Assembly: GCA_947561395.2 (NCBI GenBank)
Contig: OX387193.1
Location: 15,810,001-15,874,000 of the forward strand
DNA: 64,000 bases
Direction of reading: 5' to 3'
DNA from: Buxus sempervirens
Lineage: Eukaryota; Streptophyta; Magnoliopsida; Buxales; Buxaceae
The notes beneath the pieces are model-generated. The model was not told the DNA's origin and did not search any database. It was given only the letters and a program-made list of their open reading frames with translations. Both the position numbers and the translations under genes were made by a program. This document shows, in pieces, positions 45,183 through 57,340 of the stretch. Positions within the stretch are counted from its first letter, which is position 1. Every line of letters starts with the position of its first letter.

Positions 45183-46936
45183 CTACAAGACTTGGTTCTC
45201 GGAACCAGGTCTAGTGCGGAACATACCATCTTGCCTACCCATTTGGGATACATAAGCGATAGCCATCTTATACTCGTCCTGCATCATGCGCAACGATGCA
45301 CGCATGCAATCCAACGCTTGTTGGGATGCCTAACAACAAAGTATTCATAATTTAGAACATTGTAAAACATGTCAACAACGCCGACGACCAACGTAGGGGG
45401 TGACAAGTCTTACCGGATCAATCCCTGGAATAGGTCCTTCATCAACATCTCTATCTCCTTCCTCAGCACGCACCGTGAGTGCCACCACCTGCATCGACTA
45501 CACTATATTAATAGCCCATCCACAATAGACCATGTAGAATATGAAGGGGCATAGAAAATGATGTTTTACCTCCCCATTGCCATAGCCGCCCGCTGATTTT
45601 TCAATCTTCTCCCGTGACTTCACACGATCGTCGTCCCACCACCCCAGACGTGGCGTTGGACGACTTGATTCAATATCACCAAGGCGTACAACTTTATAAT
45701 AGAAAAGCTGAAACATTAAGAAAATATGGGAAGTCATGGTGTTTTCAGCATATACTTGTCGCATTGAACCAATACAACCAAACAACCAAAAACAAATCAG
45801 AAACGAACATACCTGTAAAAATAGGAGGCATCCACCAATGTTGGTTTTTTTTCTCCCGATATTTCACAATTTCATTAAACAACACATAAACTACAAAAGC
45901 AGCCCAATTGTACTCCCAACCCTACTAATATTAGCTACGGCATGTAGAAAACGAAGCTTCACGTGTGGGTTCGAACCCGGGCATAACAAACATCCCACAA
46001 GAAATAGTACAAATGCCTGTTGAAAGGCATGGCCGGAACCTAGAGTGGCCAATCTGGACTCTATATCGTTTAGTGCTATGCCATGCCTATCAAAAGTAAA
46101 GCTTGCACGAAGCTGGGCAAGCTGCTCAATGGGACCATCTATGACAACCTTGGGCCCTTCGCTCCTAAGGCCCAAGATGGTACTTATAGCGGCGGGGGTA
46201 ATGGGGACAACCGAGGAACAAATCCTCAAACTACGACTATGTACATCGATGTGGTCTACTAACTAGGCGCAAAGCTTCACACATAGGAATGTGCAGCGCA
46301 TCTGGAGAAGAGAACCAAATCCTATCTCAACAACTACACGTCGCTGGTCCTCGTCAAGCGAAGTCACGAAATGCACAAATCGCTTTGGGGAGCATCTTGT
46401 TCCCAGAGACGCCTACACTTAGATAAACATGTGTTAGTATAACGCAACTGCATACAAAACATTTATAATGTTCAAGAAATCAAGTTATACCTTTCCTCTT
46501 ATTTTTCCTATTAGCGTCAGAGCCGCTGCCAACCACTCTGTCATTCGTTCATTGTATAAGTCTTTATACTTCTGCTTCGCACTATCATCCATCGCTTTCC
46601 ATAGCCTTTATGCCTCCTGCGTGATCTACAAAATAGTGATGCAACTGTATTTATTACAATTGACATTGTAAACATTATCAACTAATATATAGCACTTTAA
46701 CCAACTCACCGTCGTGACATTTATGGAAGACCTACTCTTCCGAATTTTTTCAAGGTACTCATTTCTGTAAGAAGTAAGCATAACATTAGAAATCCACTTA
46801 ATTCGGGTTTGGAGAGTAAAACAACAATGCTTTATCAGTTTATACTTCATCACCTAAATATGAGGAAGGCGTTGGCAGGATGCGATGGGCCACTAGAAGA
46901 ACTACCAGACACGACATCCTTCTTGTTCTTACCCAT
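45183..46936 (-). pseudogene. HMG-box plus plant-mobile-domain-like gene, two in-frame stops
   Basis: Minus-strand exons with GT-AG borders: 46854-46936 (ATG at 46936), 46710-46764, 46491-46625, about 45893-46412, 45813-45862, 45570-45691, 45414-45488 and 45183-45329. The first three join in phase into an HMG box: AFLIFRNEYLEKI, then LWKAMDDSAKQKYKDLY. A TAA at 46608-46610 interrupts the box. The next exon (SPKRFVHFVTSL, EIGFGSLLQMRC, VPITPAAISTILGL, FTFDRHGIAL, FVLFLVGCLLCPGSNPHVK) resembles the plant-mobile/DUF1985-like domain often found N-terminal to transposon Ulp1 proteases. It has a TAG at 46263-46265. The last exon ends MGRQDGMFRTRPGSENQVL. It lies upstream of nothing on its strand except mudrA. 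DNA binding by the HMG box is expected from the family; the overall role is unknown. Confidence 0.68.
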
Positions 46937-47395
46937 TATTGAGCTGCAACTAAAATAATATAACTCACGGATACTAAAACCAAGGAAGGTTAGTAGTAAT
47001 TACATACTAGGTAAGATTACAAACACAAACAGTCATAGTAAGGCAACATTACAACTACCCAACGTCATAATAAACACAAAAACATGTTTCACAATGCAAC
47101 TAACAAACCACCAACGTTGGCAATAAAATATGTTTCACAACCAACATGTTTCACAATGTTACTAACACGACTATGTGGCAAACCAGTTCTTCATAAAACA
47201 ATAATAAAAATAAGGAATTGTGGGGTTGTTGATCAAATGTTGCCACATACTACGACCCCCAGCAAAACACATCGCGCCAACCTTCAAATTAGACGTTGGT
47301 AAGTCAAAGTTAATTACAGGCTACAACAAGAACTTAGATGCATGAATAGATGCAAGGTGGACTACAACAACCTGCACATTATACCATGCCAGTCT

Positions 47396-49685
47396 CTATA
47401 TTGAAGCTCTGCAACTTGCTCGGTTGTGTCCAACACCCTTGCATCTGGAACAATGAACCTGTCGCTTGTCTTGGAATTGCGATTCAATGCGCTTCTGCTT
47501 AGGGCGCCCTAGACGCCTTGTTGTCTTTGTTGGGAACGAGATAGATGGGGTTTCACTTGAATCTGCTATGGAAACCACGTCGATGTCCTCAACCATGGGG
47601 AAGTCATGTGTTGGCACAGCATGCATCAATTCGTCATATATCAACCCTTGCGTTGCCTTGTGGTAGCATAGGTCGACAAAGTCATACACATTGAGCCTTA
47701 CCAAGTTAAGGACGGCACATGCGTGTGCACAAGGAATGCCCACCATCTGCCACTGTTTGCACGTACACTCACTACAGGTTAAATGCATCATGATATAGAT
47801 CTCATCACCTCTAACTTCGTATTCGTGTTGCCCACATTGGATGACACCCGGCCCCAATGCTCTAGTAAGATTCTCCTGAATCTTGGCATCAATTCGACCA
47901 CCGACATTGGACGCCCACGTGTCAATACAACTCTGCTTCCTCACCAATAGCTCTATCAGCTTCACTCAATGTGCATCAATAAACCGCATTATAGGCAATT
48001 TCATTTCTTCCACCATCCAAGCATTGAATGATTCCGCTAAATTTGAATTCAGCTTATCCCACCGTTTCATAGGGAACACTGAATTGGCCCAATGTTCGGG
48101 CCCATTTCTCCTCACCCAATCAGCTAGGTTAGATGCATATTCATGCATAGCAGCCAATGCCTTATCGTAATCCCGAGGGAGCCTTGCGTAAGCAATATCA
48201 TCAAGTAACCGTAAGGCAAATTTCTTTCCCTCCCTCAAATGAAAGGATCCAATGAATTTACTAAAGTTTTCCTTCAGATGTCGAAGACAATGAGAGTGGT
48301 TCCTAGCGCCAAAGGTAGCACTTAATGCAGTTATAATGCTTTGATTCCTGTCACTTACAATGACTAAATCCTCTCTGACATCTATGGATGACTTAAGAAG
48401 TTGTAGAAACCACATCCAATCCTCATTATTCTCAGCACTAACAATTGCAAAGGCAACTGGAAACATGCCGTCATCAGCATCGAGGGCTGTAGCAGAAAGC
48501 AACGTGCCCTGGTATGGCCCGCTGAGATAACTTCCATCAATGAACAACAGTGGTCTGCAACCGACCGCAAATCCCCTCAAGGAACAACCATAAGCAATAA
48601 ACAATTGCTTAAATTTTCCATCTTCATTTGCTGCCCAACTTGCCATTGTGCCAGGATTAGTCTCTAGCAACCGTTCACACATCCATGGGATGAACTTATA
48701 AGACTCCTCCACATTACCATCTATCCTCTGTTTTGCCTTTTCCTTGCTCCTCCAACATTGCTGATATGTCAATGGCATTGCATGATCATGATAAAAGTCC
48801 TTGCCAATTTGTCGTGGCAAGTAACTTGGAGTGTTCCTAATTGTCCTTTTAATCACACCCGAAAGCCACTTCGTTCTCACAACCGGTTTCATAGACAATT
48901 GATCTTGGGCTGAGTGTTTATGCTCCTTCACAAACTTCATCACCCTCATAAAACTCGTATCCCTCACACGTCTTGAAGTTACCTTCCAAGGACAATCCGT
49001 GCCTGCACAACGGACACTAATGTATGCTGGACAATTTTTTTTCATCACATATTCAAACCTACTGGCAATGGCATGCTTGTACACTGCTTCTCTAAACTCC
49101 TTAGGGCTCTTAAATATCTGATCGACCTCAGTAATTGTATCCTGCCACAGGCTAGATACAAGCGGACCTCTGCTGAATTCAGTGCAACTTTCAAGAAGCG
49201 GAGTCTCCCGATCCTCTACTTCATCGTCATTGCACGGAAGTACAGAGTGACCACTTAAAGGTACACTCGTCCTGAAATTACAAAATATATGACTATCACT
49301 ACATGTAATATGGAGGAAACACAATCCCATGTACGGTTAATGAAAATTACCTCCGACAAGTGTCTCTTTCTTGTGATGATCCTTCATCATAATAGACATA
49401 AATGTTGGCCCAACCCTCGTTGTAACGAAATATGTACGATAACACATCTTGATCAGTGAGTGCCAGTAGAACGCTCTTGTCAAACTTGACTGAGTACTTC
49501 ATACTTAAACTCACCGGGGATATATTCAATAACCGACAAACAACTTCAACTACCTCAGTATAATTCATGTTGCTATTTAGATCAATACCCTTACTACTTC
49601 CCCCACTATACCCCATTGAACCATCTTCCTTGGTGATTACTTGTCCTCCAATGTGACAAAAACAGAATAGAATCTCACCTGACAT
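47396..49685 (-). pseudogene. mudrA-like MULE transposase with one premature stop
   Basis: Exon 1 (49351-49685, ATG at 49685) encodes a PB1-like N-terminal region. A 79-bp GT-AG intron (49272-49350) joins in phase (TGT CGG AG|G ACG). Exon 2 has, in order: a MuDR-type zinc-binding region (VRCAGTDCPW...EHKHS), the DDE transposase core with FIDGSYLSG, VSDRNQSI and a later Glu in NLAESFNAW, a SWIM finger CTCKQWQMVGIPCAH and a C-terminal knuckle CSRCKGVGHNRASC. The one break is TGA at 47966-47968 in the segment FIDAH-stop-VKLIELL, where an Arg codon (CGA) is expected, i.e. a single C-to-T change. The product would cut and join the ends of Mutator-like elements. Total length ~760 residues is normal for the family. 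Confidence 0.9.
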
Positions 49686-52600
49686 TGTGCATTGTCCACC
49701 GAATTGAATTCAATTCTTCATATCAAAATATTATGGAAAAAATCTAATTTGAAATATTACAACATACTAAAATAAATATGACTCACAAGACAAGAATACA
49801 TAGACAGATCAGGTATGTCAGTCAATTCCCCTCAAATCCCCTCAAATTAATTGAAGACAGATGTTGGGGAAGACTTTAGACTAAAAAAAATTGTAAATAA
49901 AAAATAAAGGTTGTGCTTTAGACTAACACCATGGTCTGAACTTCACAATAGTTAGGATGCATTCACCTAGAGCCATGTTGCCACCTAGAGGCACCTTGGC
50001 ACCTGTATTCGAAACCAGTGTCCTATTGGGACCTACTGAAAAACTCTGAAACAGCATGAAATGCATCACACATTCAAATTTTTTATCCCTAGAACAAAGA
50101 TATGTCATGCCTAGGAGTAGGGAGAATCATGAGTAATCAAAATGATTAGGACATATAACCATTGCAAAGGATGTATACCAATAGAATCAAAATCTAGTTC
50201 CACTTTAAAGTACATAGATATCCATTATAAGTGTGAATGTGTGCGTATTTAAGTACATATTTATGAGAGAATGAATGATTTCAAGACAAATATATCTGCA
50301 AAAGGTCCTATCCCACAAAATCAAAATCCACCTGCAAAGGATGTCAATAAAGTTTCTCGCATACTAATGGATTATGAAAGCTTTATATAAGAGAAAAATA
50401 ATAGATAAAACTTGATTCTATACTTTGATGCGGACAAAGAGGGCCTGCACCTATGACTCTGGATTTCTAAGGAGATGTCCTATGGCCATCAGGAAAATAC
50501 CCCATGCGATGCATGGGGATGAGTAAAAGGTACATTGATTTGATTGTTGCAAGTTTAATCATAGACATTACATGTTTAATGTTTAAAACATATCATAGTT
50601 ATCAAGATTAACAATGATTCATTTAAGAAATTGTGAAAAAACAAAAAATGGAAAAATAAATAAACATAGAATCAATAAGAGAAGATACAGAAATGGGGCA
50701 TGGCATAGAAGCATACATGTATTTAACATGTGGGAAATTGGGATAGCCTTACATTCCTACAAAGATAGAACCTAATGAAAAGATTTCAAATTAAAAATAG
50801 ACAAAAAAGGAACATTGGAACAAACCTTGAGGAGTTTTTGACAAAAGATACACAAAGGAAAAGTTTCTAGTCATTCCAAGTCATGGTAATGGATTTAATG
50901 AGTTTATACATAAGATTAAGAGATCAAATTGTTTCAACTATGCTCATATATCCTCTTCTTCAATTGCATCATTATCCAATTCATCTCATTAAGTGTTTTG
51001 ATCCAAATGGTGATAGACAATTTTAAATTTCAAATATAGCTCAGCCATGTCATATTTGTCATCTAATAGATGTTCCAGTTTATCCTATAACTATTGAGAA
51101 GAAACATAAATAAATGGAATGAAATGAAGATGTTTTATCCAACTTGAAATAAGTAAAACAACGTCACAAAAAGGAGAATGTTGCTATCAATTATGGCAAA
51201 ATCCAATCATTACAGGATCTTCAACTCGTTCATAGATACACAAACTGGATAAAAATAAAAATTAAGAGTAAATATGGACCAGGCTACCAAAACAATAGGA
51301 TTGCTTTTCTGTAGTTTTGTCACATTGAGATCATCAGGTACCTGGTAGTAGAGTTAAATTTTAATTCTATTTCCCTAGTAGGAGGTTTTCACTTCAAAAC
51401 AACTATCAGAAATAGAAACAAGAGAAAAATACTTTACAAATATTTGGTAACAAAGAATTATTTTCACAATCTACCTTTCTTTCTTTTGTAAAAATATTTC
51501 AAGGATCCATTAGTTATAAATTTTGCGGAAGTCATTAAAGATCCATCAGGACCATCGCAAACTATACCATAGAAAGAAACAAGATTTAGATGATGCAAGG
51601 AACTTAATACCAAATCTTTCTTCTAGAAATCTACAATTTTGTCATAGATGAATATAAAGAGTCAGCTCACTGCAAATAAAAAGCTATAATAGCACCTGTA
51701 ATTTTGACATAATTAAGAAGTCAATTATAGTTGGATCCAAGCAATATGAATGTATAAATGATTAGAACCCATATTACAAGAGAAAAGGTTTGTGGTGATG
51801 CGTGAAAGAAAAAGGTTGGTTTGTGAATCTAAAGAGGTAAAATTGTGCTTCTAATTTTCAAGATTGCAGATTCCCAAATTTTTTTTGTTCAATTGGAGAA
51901 ACATCAAACTGAAGTCGTAAAGTTATCCTATGTAGGCAAACCTGATAAATAAAGTTAAAACTGACCAAAAACTTGTTGAAGAAACTTTTATAAGTTCTTT
52001 TATAAATGACTGATGGTATAAATTGATCTTAATAAAATCATTATCTGAAGCCAATTCAATATATTTTTCTCATGATGATTTACCATTAAGTTAATAAGTT
52101 AATATATGGTTTCCAACGTTATTTGATTTTTTGCATTATAGTAATAGTAAAATTAAATATTAGAACTACTTTATAAGTTAATTTAATGATTTAAAGTATT
52201 ATAACCCACCAAATTGAAGTGCTCAACTTAAACATAGCAGTTTACTGGAGGATTAAAAATCCCAAACAATGATTTAAACAGATTTTGAATTGAAAAATAT
52301 CTTATCTATTAATTGAGCTTAATGAATCTTGTTTCATTATACAGTTTAATCAAAAGTCAACATCTCCTTTTCCAAACACTTTCAAAGTCCATGTGTAGTC
52401 TATATATATTGGACCAAAAATCTATAGATTATCTTGTGTACACGAGCCGCATATGGGGAACCTAAAGTAAAAACAAAGAAAAACAGATAAATATAAGGTA
52501 AAAATCTGTAGAGTATCCTATGCCCACAACCTACATGGTAACTTGGAGTTGGACCTTCTTTTTAGATGAAATATGCTAGAGATGAAACAGGGAAGAAAGA

Positions 52601-52764
52601 GTAAAATGGGATAGGACACATTGAACTTTTAAGAGTTCAATTTTCAAATATTATTCCAAGCTATTGTAGTCAATTTAGAAAAGAATCTATTGAAATCAAA
52701 GTCAAACAATAGAAAGAGAATTACTGCATGATATAGAGATGAAACCAGTAAACTAAGTGCTTAC
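49686..52764. other. 3 kb without a recognised gene
   Basis: AT-rich sequence with no long frame and no recognised motif. It could be intron or intergenic sequence of the element. A stretch at 49960-50020 has short inverted words (CACCTAGA/TCTAGGTG). Confidence 0.5.
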
Positions 52765-52937
52765 ATTTTCCTTTGCTTCTTGGTAAAGTGCTCGGACACG
52801 AGAAGCACCAACCCCAACAAATATTTCCACAAATTGTGAAGCAGAAATGGAGAAGAAGTTCACATGACTCTCACCAGCCACAGCTTTTGCTAACAATGTC
52901 TTCCCCACTCCTGGTGGACCACAAAGAAGTATACCAC
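52765..52937 (-). pseudogene. Single FTSHI2-like AAA exon
   Basis: The 173-nt exon is bounded by an AG acceptor (TTATTAG) and a GTAAGC donor and is open throughout. It reads [19 protein letters not shown], then [15 protein letters not shown] and [14 protein letters not shown]. This is the Walker A segment of an FtsH-type AAA protein. The [10 protein letters not shown] and RALYQEA wording is that of the chloroplast FTSHI2 (EMB2083) group rather than the active FtsH proteases. The next exon with Walker B was not found, nor the preceding one, so this is an isolated captured or left-over exon. It lies 600 bp inside the right inverted repeat. Confidence 0.75.
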
Positions 52938-53541
52938 CTAATAAAACAACAGATTATAAAAAGGAAATTTTAATTGAAGCAAAATCACCTTGAACCACCA
53001 GCACTGCAAAAATTAATAAATCCTAAAATATACACAACAAAAAACACACAAAGCAATAGTCAGAGAACTTGTTCCATGGGATGAAACTCAACTTTACTTG
53101 GATAATTGATGCTACATTTGCAGATATTATCATGTCCCCAAACTGAAATCCTCGGAATTTTAAACCCTTACGTAGATCATAAACTTTTGCTTCAAGTTGT
53201 ATGAGAAAAACATGTAACAATTGCCTAGGAATGTAATTGGTTCATTCCTTCTGTTTTCAGGTTAGTATCATATGGCATTAAGATTTAGGTTAGGACTTGG
53301 GTGTCAATTAATGAGCTTAAGGGACAAACAATAGCTACAATTTGAAATCCACAGCATTTTCCAGAGAATCAAGCCATTCCACAGACCATGCACAGTGTTG
53401 GATGGTAAAACAATCTCAGAGTTGCATAAAACATATGCAATGCCTACCTACTTGACCTGTTTTAGCGAAATCATAGGAATTTTGATATCAGACTGAAAAG
53501 TTTGAACTGGGAACTAAATTTAGAATTTAATCATAGTAATT
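52938..53541. other. No gene seen
   Basis: AT-rich. I looked for neighbouring FTSHI2-like exons on the minus strand and found none. Confidence 0.5.
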
Positions 53542-54555
53542 CTCATATTTAAATTCGAAAAAACCCATTTCGCTAAGGCAAACAACTCATATTCAAATTC
53601 AAGCCTTTTTTGCAACAAGATTACCATTTAAATAGGTGGAAATATGCAAATGTGCAAATTCAAATTCAATTAAATATGCAAATGTTTGGGGGAAAATCAA
53701 ATTCAAGGGAGGCACTCGGCAGCTACCTGATCGCCAACGGCAACACTCCCTACGGCGACGAACAGCAACTTCGATGAGACAGCAAGGTTGCCCGCGACAA
53801 CACTCCACACCGCAACAAAAACCAACTTCGATAAAACAGCAGGGTCATCGACGGCAACACTCCCACGGCGACAAACTTCAACCGCAGTGGCTCTCCAACG
53901 ACCAATGTCTCAATGTGTGCAAACAGACAAAGGGTTTTCGATTATAGAGGGTTAATGAACGATGGAGAGGGAAACAATGCGCTAAACAAATGGAGGAGGA
54001 AAGGGTTTCGTCCAGGTAGCAAAGGGGTTTTTGGAGAAGAAGAGATCAATGGGGAAGGAGAGTGGGGGAAAGTTGGTCGGCGTTCGTCGGCCTTGAAGAA
54101 GACGAAAATCTGAGTGGGGAAACCACCCGCATTCACTGGCGAAGAGAGGAATGGCGGAAGGAGAGGGTTTCGGTTTTTTGGAGAAGAAGATGACAATGGG
54201 GAAGGAAGGAGAATGGGGTGGGGGTTCGTTGGCCTTGGAGACGAAGCAAAGTTACTCGGGAAACAAGCCTCGTTCGCCGGCAAAGAAAAGAGTCGGCGTT
54301 CGTTCGTTCGTCGGCGTTCGTTCATCGAGGGTTTGGGTTTTTCGCACAGAAGAGGAGAGGAGAGAACGAGTGCGTGTTTCCCTCTCTTTCCCCCCCTTAT
54401 ATTCAGCTGTATTTTGGGCATTGCAAATAGGGAAAACGTGCAATGACCCCTTTCTGAAATTACATCTCAAAAGTGGCATGTTTTTTAAATTAAGCATCTT
54501 TATGGCATGTTTTTGTAATATTGGCTGTAAAGTAGCACTTTTCTGAAATTTTCCC
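53542..54555 (-). repeat. Right ~1 kb inverted repeat
   Basis: It pairs with 32530-33426 over 53542-54441. It continues outward with sequence missing from the left arm in this window and a plausible terminus at 54555, followed by tttaataaa as a candidate 9-bp target copy. Confidence 0.8.
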
Positions 54556-57340
54556 TTTAATAAACCGCATGTTACCATCCCGGAGAGGGAGGGAGGGAAC
54601 ACACGTGTACAGCTTGACAATTCCCACGTGTTGCATTACTGGAGAAAGGGAGGCAAAGGAGAAAGGGACTTCCACTTGGAATATAGATAATGTCACTTCA
54701 ACTTGGTTTCTTTTCTCTCAACTTGATCATGACCATCAATAATTCAAGTTTAAAGCCCATTAAGTATGTTTTCATAATTTTGTTCACTTGTCATGATCTT
54801 CCAAGCAACTTTTTATATAATAAATGGCAAACTTCCTCTTTGAATAAAGTAAACCATCAAAATCCCCCCTCCTTTGTTTTTTTATTGAGAAGCCAACACC
54901 TAGCCTCAAAAAAGTCATGTCACTTATTTAAACATTAAACCGGAGTAAAATCTTCTGCTATGTTTACTTGAATTGGTCCCTGCTTTGGCTGTGAGATGCT
55001 GTCATGTAGGCCGAGCATCTCATTGTTAATTTTTTTTATTGTTATAAATGTTTCAAATAGGACTCACATGAAAATATATAAAACTGACCATGAGATACTT
55101 CACATAATTACTTGTGTGTATCTCATGTTTGCAATCCCACACCGTAGGTGCAATGTGCCACCTTGCTTTAAGTGCTTTGAGTTTGGATTGGGGGATGAAA
55201 TTATATGCAATTTAAGGCTGCATTGCCTCTGTTGTTGGTGTGGGATGCTTCTAATGTATGGAGCATCAACAGTTACTGTTATTCACTTTTCATAAATGTT
55301 TTATGTCAAGCCCACTCACAAGTAAAATAACTATGGGACGCAATTCAACTAAAAATTGCAAACGATTTCATGGGTTTGGGCTCATTAGTTTGGGTTTCAG
55401 TTCTAGCCGAGCTTGATTTTCTCAATTAATCCTAATTTTGAGCAAAGCTTGAATTGGTTCAAACTCGACCAACCCCACCCAGTTTTCAACCTTAGGATTA
55501 GGGTTAATGAGGAATTGATTCTTTATAAGCTATGTTTGGTTAAGTAGTGGAAAGTAGTAGAAAGGAAAATGTTAAAGAGTACTTTACTTTCCTTTCCTTT
55601 GTTTTTCCTTCACTTTGAAAGGAAAATGTTGAGAGCCTTTTAATGGAAAAATGTGACTTGTTTGGAAAACCATTTTCTGATGGGCCCATATTTTCCTATG
55701 AACCAAACACATGAAAAGTTGTCCTTTTTTGTTTTTTTTTTTTGTTTTTTGTTTTTTTTTGGTTGCTTTCCTATAGATACCATCTAACCAAACACAACAA
55801 TAATGACAAATTAGGGTATCAAAAAAAACTAACACTTTACCAGTCATACTGTGGTGCATACCTGCAGGAGAGTGTGGTGATATCTCCTATAATGTGAGAC
55901 ATCGTGGGGAGCACGTGCAGAATTCTATGTAGGGGAGGGAACAATTACAACTGTCCACAATTTAAATCAATAGGTGGACAATTCCAAATGAGAGAAGTAT
56001 AATAGAAGTAAAGGGTTTCAATTTAAAAGTGGAATGAGCGGTGATTATGGTGGTTATATGTTGGAATTCTTTTGGTTGTGGAGGGAAATTTTAAGGGAAA
56101 AAAAAAAGGGAGCCAGAGTCTAAGAATATTCCCTCCACTTCTCATAGATTAGTATCACAAGAGACACAGAAGCTCACATCAAAATGATTTTCCACGTGTA
56201 TTTGTTCCTCCGAAATTGGGCCGGTGTGGACACGTGGCGATGTTGATGATGTGCCTCTGCGCGGGCGTGCCAGTATCGTTTGATACAATGATTTCGGGTC
56301 GGGTCCTGACCCCGGGAACCTGTTCCAAATCTAAACCGGGGTGTCGGTTCAGTCATACTGCAAGTCACCTGTAATAAAACTGGTCAGGCAATAATATGAA
56401 GACTAGGGGTTCGGTTTTCGTTTGGGTTCTTGAAAGTGTTTGAAAGCGAAAGCAACTAATGTCACAAAACTCTTTTATTATAAAATCAACCGATGGCCGA
56501 AAGCTACAACAGATAATCCCCAAAAGGAAACAAAAAGCAAGAAGAAAACTGACAAGGCTTGCAGGACCGGCCTGTCCTAGTCTTATAGCCATAATCGGGG
56601 TATAAGAGCAGGAGGAAGGGGGCGGCTGCTAACAAAGCCAATTCGAGGGGTTCACCTTGGATTTTTGTTTAACCGAAAATACGCAAGTCACCTGGCTTGA
56701 TCAAAGTGAGTCTCGGGACTGGCTGCTCTGGATTTTGTAGCCTTGTTCGTGGTACAGAACTGCGAGTCAGGGGCGGCCTCGACTTACTCTCCGGTGGAAG
56801 GATTCTGGCGTTGAACGAAGTAAAGAGGGGTTTAAGGTGTCACTGCGACTAGAAGTAGTGAGAGAAGTCCTAGTTTATCCTTCTGACTACAATGTAGGAA
56901 AGAGGATAAAGATCACGGATGATCAAAATAATATTATAACTGGTTGTGGTTGGATGGATTGTGTCATCGAGCTCTTCGAGTTTGTGCCTTTTATAGCCAA
57001 TCTTTGACGATTGCTCAACATCCCACTCTTGCACGATCTTCATGGAAGTTGGTCATCTGCAGTTTTCTACTCATGACAGATAACCGTTCGGCCACGATTT
57101 TATATTGGTTATCCTCAAACAACCGATGACACGATCTTTTGATAAACATGAGCATGCTTTGTCGTATAGGCTTGCGTGGCCTTAACTGAACTCTCGATCT
57201 ATGTGTATACTAACGTGGCCTATCTGATTGCACAAAGCCTACGTGTGTTTATGACATGGCTTCAGTATGCCATGTAGATACCACGTGACCTTATCTTATT
57301 CGTTGGTCTGTATAGGGTGTAAATAGTATTATATATATAT
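54556..57340. other. Flanking sequence, no gene recognised
   Basis: It includes a segment at 54578-55130 that resembles parts of 61000-61460 (see findings) and a MITE at 55533-55795. Sequence at 56380-57330 looks repeat-derived (many short frames, several ACGTGGCCT words) but I cannot assign it. Confidence 0.45.
55533..55795. mobile_element. MITE-like element (~260 bp)
   Basis: The ends are imperfect inverted repeats: TGTTTGGTTAAGTAGTGG at the left and its approximate complement (ACCATCTAACCAAACACA) at the right. The interior is A/T-rich with no coding capacity. No clear target duplication was found, and the superfamily is uncertain. Confidence 0.5.

Larger units (their letters stand above)
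32530..54555. mobile_element. Putative giant Mutator-like element with ~1 kb terminal inverted repeats
   Basis: The left repeat (32530-33426) and right repeat (53542-54441) are reverse complements of nearly equal length (897 and 900 bp) and very high identity. The right repeat runs a further ~114 bp outward to a plausible end at 54555 (minus-strand terminus GGGAAAATTTCAGAAAAG). The corresponding left end would lie beyond the nested LTRs, outside the window. Between the repeats are a mudrA transposase, an HMG-box/plant-mobile-domain-like gene, a Ulp1-like gene, a GRF zinc-finger gene and fragments of two host genes. Unity of the block is inferred. Two opposite insertions of one ~1 kb element would also give such repeats. 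Confidence 0.6.

Noticed and set aside
53023-53220. Possible neighbouring exon of the FTSHI2-like fragment
   Set aside because: The translation has none of the expected AAA motifs, and no splice sites fit.
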